From Nostoc sp. B(2019) (GTDB lineage: Bacteria; Cyanobacteriota; Cyanobacteriia; Cyanobacteriales; Nostocaceae), in NCBI RefSeq assembly GCF_010091925.1, contig NZ_WVID01000004.1, positions 62,001-126,000 on the forward strand: a stretch of DNA of 64,000 bases, read 5' to 3'. Of the stretch, positions 60,967-64,000 are shown piece by piece. Made by a program: the position numbers and the translations under genes. Each line of letters begins with the position of its first letter. Within the stretch, counting starts at the first letter, position 1. Under the pieces are notes generated by a model, which saw only the letters and a list, made by a program, of their open reading frames with translations, searched no databases and was not told the origin of the DNA.

Positions 60967-63072
60967 TCAGAATATTTTACGTTGTTCTAAATGGGCAAGA
61001 ATATCTGAGCGATCGCGCCACACAGGACGTAATTTTTTGTTGGCAAACATCTCTAACTGGTCACTAATGTGTGACGATCCGGGTTGAGTTGCATTCCCGT
61101 AGCTAGTGAGTGCCATTGCTCGTACAGGGTTGGAAAATTCAATTGCAGCAACATACGAATCACCTGCAACAGCTTGGAATTGCCCGTTTGCTCCGGGAGC
61201 AAAATTGAGTACACGAAAAATTCCCAGGTCATCATCCCCACCATTAGCAGGTAAATTCACATTACCCATCTGAATCCGAAAAACCTTACCCCACGGTACA
61301 TCAAGCGCCCCATAAGTCTTTTCTACCTGTGCTGCTACTGCTTCGAGTGTTGCAACTGCACTTTTAGGATTAGCTAAACCATCGGGTGTGGTGCGGGGAG
61401 AATTTTCATTCCAGGGTTTACTAAATGTTTTATCCGAGTCCATCTGTTCTACCCAAAAAGCAAATAATACCGCCCCCCGGCTATCTGCATTAGCTTGCCG
61501 ATCCCAGGCTTCTAAGACACTAGCTGCTTTTTGCCCTATGTCCTGACCATACTTGCGTGCAGCCGGAATTAAATCATCCAACAGGCGATCGGCCAATTCC
61601 ATGCGGGTAGAATGCTTGTATGTAACCATTTCATCAAAAGAGATTTTGTCATCTTCAGCCAACATTCTTACAGAACGTTGTGAGCGGAAATCCATGAATC
61701 GAGGTGCTATGTAAGGCGGGTAATTATCTGCTTTAATGGCGGATGGAAATGTAGTTGTCCAAGGTGGATCATTGGTATTTTGCAACCAGCCGCTCTTAGG
61801 GTCAACTATGCGCGGTAAATCTTGGTAAGGATGAATTTTTGTCCACAAGGTTTTAGATGTATCGCCAGGAATGACACCTTCCCAGTATGCAAAATCACCA
61901 TTTGATCGCACTGGAACTTGACCGTTGAATAGGTGCATAATATGCCCTTCTCTATCTGCATACATCACCGTAAAAATCGATAGTTGTAGGCGCTTGAGTG
62001 CGGTTTCAAACTGGTTGAGGTTTTGGGAACGTGCCATATCCCACCACTGTTGGAGTACACCAGGTCGGTCAAGACCTGCAACTCTCAGGGCTACAGCTTT
62101 ACCATTTTTCTCAGCTACCACAGGCCCGTGGACAGAACTTTTCACTACTAATGGTTGCTCTTGTAAGGAGCCGTTTTTTTGTTTCACCTTTAAAGAAAGA
62201 GTTTTTGTGTGGAACTTACGAACTTTGTCATCAAAGCGATAACCATTACCTGCCAGTGTGAGTTCATAAACATCCCAACCATCATAAGTATTAACAGTGT
62301 GAGTCCAACCTAAGTTGTTGTTAAATGCGATCGCTAATACGGGAATACCTACAAGCGTTGCTCCATAAGCATCAATTCCTGGTGCGGTGATTTGGGCCTC
62401 GTACCACAAAAATAAATCTGACCAGGGTAGGTGTGGGTTTGCTAGCAACATTGCCTTCCCACTGGCAGAACGATTTGGTGCGATCGCCCAACCATTAGAT
62501 CCCGCTTGCAACTTTTGTTTACTCAGGTCTAATGCTTGCTCTGGATTAACTACAAAGGTGAAGTTGAGCACCCGATGTAAGTGAGCCATGATATCTTCTG
62601 CCTTGACTGGTAGCACCGCCTCAACTTGATCATCAATCAAGTTAGGATTTTGGGAAGCATAAGCATTGATCCCAGTAGCAAAAGCATCAAGATAGCTACG
62701 AAAAGCTGGACTCTGTGCCTTGTACCAAGAACGAGCGCGTTCTGGTACTCCCGCAGTCTGTACCCAACGATCTGACCCTAAATATTCCTCTCCCCAATAT
62801 TCGGCCGCGCGTCCCCGTGCTTGACCATAGAGACGCAAAAGCAAATCTCCGTGACTTTGCATTTGTGCCCAGCCAAAGGCGTAAAATGCACTCCGGTCAT
62901 CTTTTCCGTATATATGCGGTACACCATAAGTATCCCATAATATCTCTGTAGATTTTGTTGGTATGGCTATAGTGTGGCTTCCTACAAACAAAACCATTAT
63001 CAAACTGAGTATTAAGGGTAAAACACGTATTGATTTTCTTTTGCAAACCCTGAGTAAAATATCAATCCTCAT
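60967..63072 (-). CDS. Penicillin-acylase-family Ntn hydrolase (AHL-acylase-like)
   Basis: The ATG at 63072 (MRIDILL) gives a hydrophobic signal segment ([15 protein letters not shown]). The nucleophile Ser follows Gly in [18 protein letters not shown], where autocleavage makes alpha and beta chains. Supporting segments are [18 protein letters not shown] and [22 protein letters not shown]. The family includes AiiC of Anabaena and QuiP/PvdQ, which cleave acyl-homoserine lactones. Penicillin or siderophore-maturation (PvdQ-type) substrates are also possible. It lies next to a siderophore permease gene, 368 bp away and divergent. Confidence 0.85.
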   Translation of the reverse strand: MRIDILLRVCKRKSIRVLPLILSLIMVLFVGSHTIAIPTKSTEILWDTYGVPHIYGKDDRSAFYAFGWAQMQSHGDLLLRLYGQARGRAAEYWGEEYLGSDRWVQTAGVPERARSWYKAQSPAFRSYLDAFATGINAYASQNPNLIDDQVEAVLPVKAEDIMAHLHRVLNFTFVVNPEQALDLSKQKLQAGSNGWAIAPNRSASGKAMLLANPHLPWSDLFLWYEAQITAPGIDAYGATLVGIPVLAIAFNNNLGWTHTVNTYDGWDVYELTLAGNGYRFDDKVRKFHTKTLSLKVKQKNGSLQEQPLVVKSSVHGPVVAEKNGKAVALRVAGLDRPGVLQQWWDMARSQNLNQFETALKRLQLSIFTVMYADREGHIMHLFNGQVPVRSNGDFAYWEGVIPGDTSKTLWTKIHPYQDLPRIVDPKSGWLQNTNDPPWTTTFPSAIKADNYPPYIAPRFMDFRSQRSVRMLAEDDKISFDEMVTYKHSTRMELADRLLDDLIPAARKYGQDIGQKAASVLEAWDRQANADSRGAVLFAFWVEQMDSDKTFSKPWNENSPRTTPDGLANPKSAVATLEAVAAQVEKTYGALDVPWGKVFRIQMGNVNLPANGGDDDLGIFRVLNFAPGANGQFQAVAGDSYVAAIEFSNPVRAMALTSYGNATQPGSSHISDQLEMFANKKLRPVWRDRSDILAHLEQRKIF

Positions 63073-63439
63073 TAACACCACCATGTACAGATGCAACGCC
63101 TGGTGACTGAAACTGCTATTTGTCAAAGAAGAAGCAAGGGAGAAGAGTCTGCACTCTGCTTTTCTGCTAAAAGCAGCCTTTTGGTAACAAGGTAAAGCTG
63201 CACGCAAGTGACTTTGACAAAGCAGATTTAAGTTGATCTAACAATACCACTTTGTTGAGAAATTATATCAAAGCTGAAACGTTATACTTTATTCCGATTA
63301 AAAATGAGGAAACAGCTACAGAATCATGTAATCTATATATTTATTAAGAAAGATTATCAACTCTCATGATTAAAAACCTGTTAAATATTAAAAAACAAAT
63401 AACCAGCAAAGCGTAATATTTTCAAGTGACAGCAGGATC

Positions 63440-64000
63440 ATGACAAAAGCGACCACAATGTCACCTAGAGGATTGAAAAAGCCACAAATGTCAGCCTTAT
63501 TTGGTCTGGTTTTGGGACTGTGTATCCTGCTAATTTGCTTGGTATACAGTGTAACGTTAGGTGCAGCAGAAATCCCTCTAGGTAAAACTTTGACATCTTT
63601 TATAGCCTTTGATGGTTCGTACCAACACTTAGTTATTCAGACCGTAAGATTACCGCGATCGCTAGTTGCTATCCTAGTAGGTTCAGCCTTGGCTGTCTCT
63701 GGAGCATTGATGCAAGGTTTGACACGCAACCCCTTAGCAGATCCAGGGATTTTGGGTATTGAGTCGGGAGCAGCACTGGCTGTTGTTACAACAATTTTTG
63801 TTTTTGGCAGCTCAGACTTAAGTTTTTTAACCATTGTGGCCTTTCTGGGTGCAGGAGCCACAGCGATGTTAGTCTACTTTCTTGGTTCTCTGGGACGGGG
63901 AGGAGCCACCCCGTTGAATTTGACAGTAGCAGGTGCAGCACTCACGGCTCTGATTTCTTCTCTGACCACTGCTATTTTGATCGTCAGTCAACGAACATTA
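63440..64000 (+). CDS. FecCD-family siderophore/iron ABC permease (partial, runs off window)
   Basis: The ATG at 63440 opens 187 codons that continue past the right edge. The first membrane helix is FGLVLGLCILLICLV, and the hallmark VRLPRSLVAILVGSALAVSG, then MQGLTRNPLADPGILGI, identifies FecC/FecD/BtuC-type permeases. It should form an ABC importer with a substrate-binding protein and ATPase beyond the window. The last part seen is a helical segment near ATPLNLTVAGAAL. Confidence 0.9.
   Translation, partial: MTKATTMSPRGLKKPQMSALFGLVLGLCILLICLVYSVTLGAAEIPLGKTLTSFIAFDGSYQHLVIQTVRLPRSLVAILVGSALAVSGALMQGLTRNPLADPGILGIESGAALAVVTTIFVFGSSDLSFLTIVAFLGAGATAMLVYFLGSLGRGGATPLNLTVAGAALTALISSLTTAILIVSQRTL

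Noticed and set aside
63330-63370. Fur-box-like AT-rich stretch before the FecCD permease
   Set aside because: The match to the usual 19-bp Fur site is weak, and AT-rich sequence of this kind is common here.

Overview
The window reads as the chromosome of a filamentous, Nostoc/Anabaena-like cyanobacterium. The evidence is abundant GCGATCGC (HIP1) octamers, short heptanucleotide repeats (ATTACGA at 45791-45823), many dispersed palindromes, a PEP-CTERM protein, a KGK-domain protein, a TPR-CHAT protein and cyanobacterial-type leuC/leuD, rplU/rpmA and GST genes. No species is claimed.

Region 1 (1 to about 21,170) is part of an integrated phage-like element that continues beyond the left edge. 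It carries large and small terminase genes (1206-3283), a tyrosine integrase (4566-5474), excisionase-like HTH and MerR-like regulators, its own group-3-type sigma factor (6619-7482), a Rad52-type annealing protein (16670-17371), a stand-alone Cas2-like protein (15754-16038), a SWIM-like protein (18373-19392) and many small unknown genes. A five-gene, translationally coupled operon (11232-14962) encodes a membrane-anchored protein, a polytopic membrane protein, a GIY-YIG/T5orf172 protein with a C-terminal membrane anchor, and a membrane-associated P-loop ATPase. It is the best candidate for an undescribed system. The right boundary is a 47-nt 3' fragment of tRNA-Val(TAC) at 21124-21170, which predicts an intact tRNA-Val beyond the left edge. 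A compact divergent control region (901-987) pairs two sigma70-type promoters with two GGTTAACC operators whose centres are 63 bp apart, next to a small ribbon-helix-helix gene. Seven copies of a hairpin-forming repeat lie in this element, four of them inside open reading frames.

Region 2 (21.2-28.8 kb) is accessory DNA around leuC and leuD. It holds a methyltransferase-restriction fusion broken by an in-frame TAA, remnants of toxin-antitoxin-like genes, small unknown genes and a glycine-zipper peptide.

Region 3 (28.8-43 kb) holds a FAD monooxygenase and a xanthine-dehydrogenase-type molybdoenzyme. Its 2Fe-2S and FAD subunit genes (30172-31693) are 9 kb from the molybdenum subunit (40749-42956). 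Between them are an acyltransferase, a di-haem cytochrome, a PEP-CTERM protein and a TPR-CHAT protease gene split at an A7 run that is also a candidate -1 slippery site.

Region 4 (44-54 kb) contains a class-V aminotransferase, a sulfite-oxidase-like molybdoenzyme and a TauE/SafE permease (a plausible sulfur group), an AAA-GGDEF signalling protein, rplU-rpmA, a glutathionyl-hydroquinone-reductase-like GST and an aspartoacylase-like protein.

Region 5 (54-64 kb) contains a dynamin-like GTPase, a membrane esterase, a KGK-HNH pair, a FetA/FetB-type ABC transporter, a penicillin/AHL-acylase-family enzyme and the start of a FecCD-type siderophore permease that runs off the right edge.
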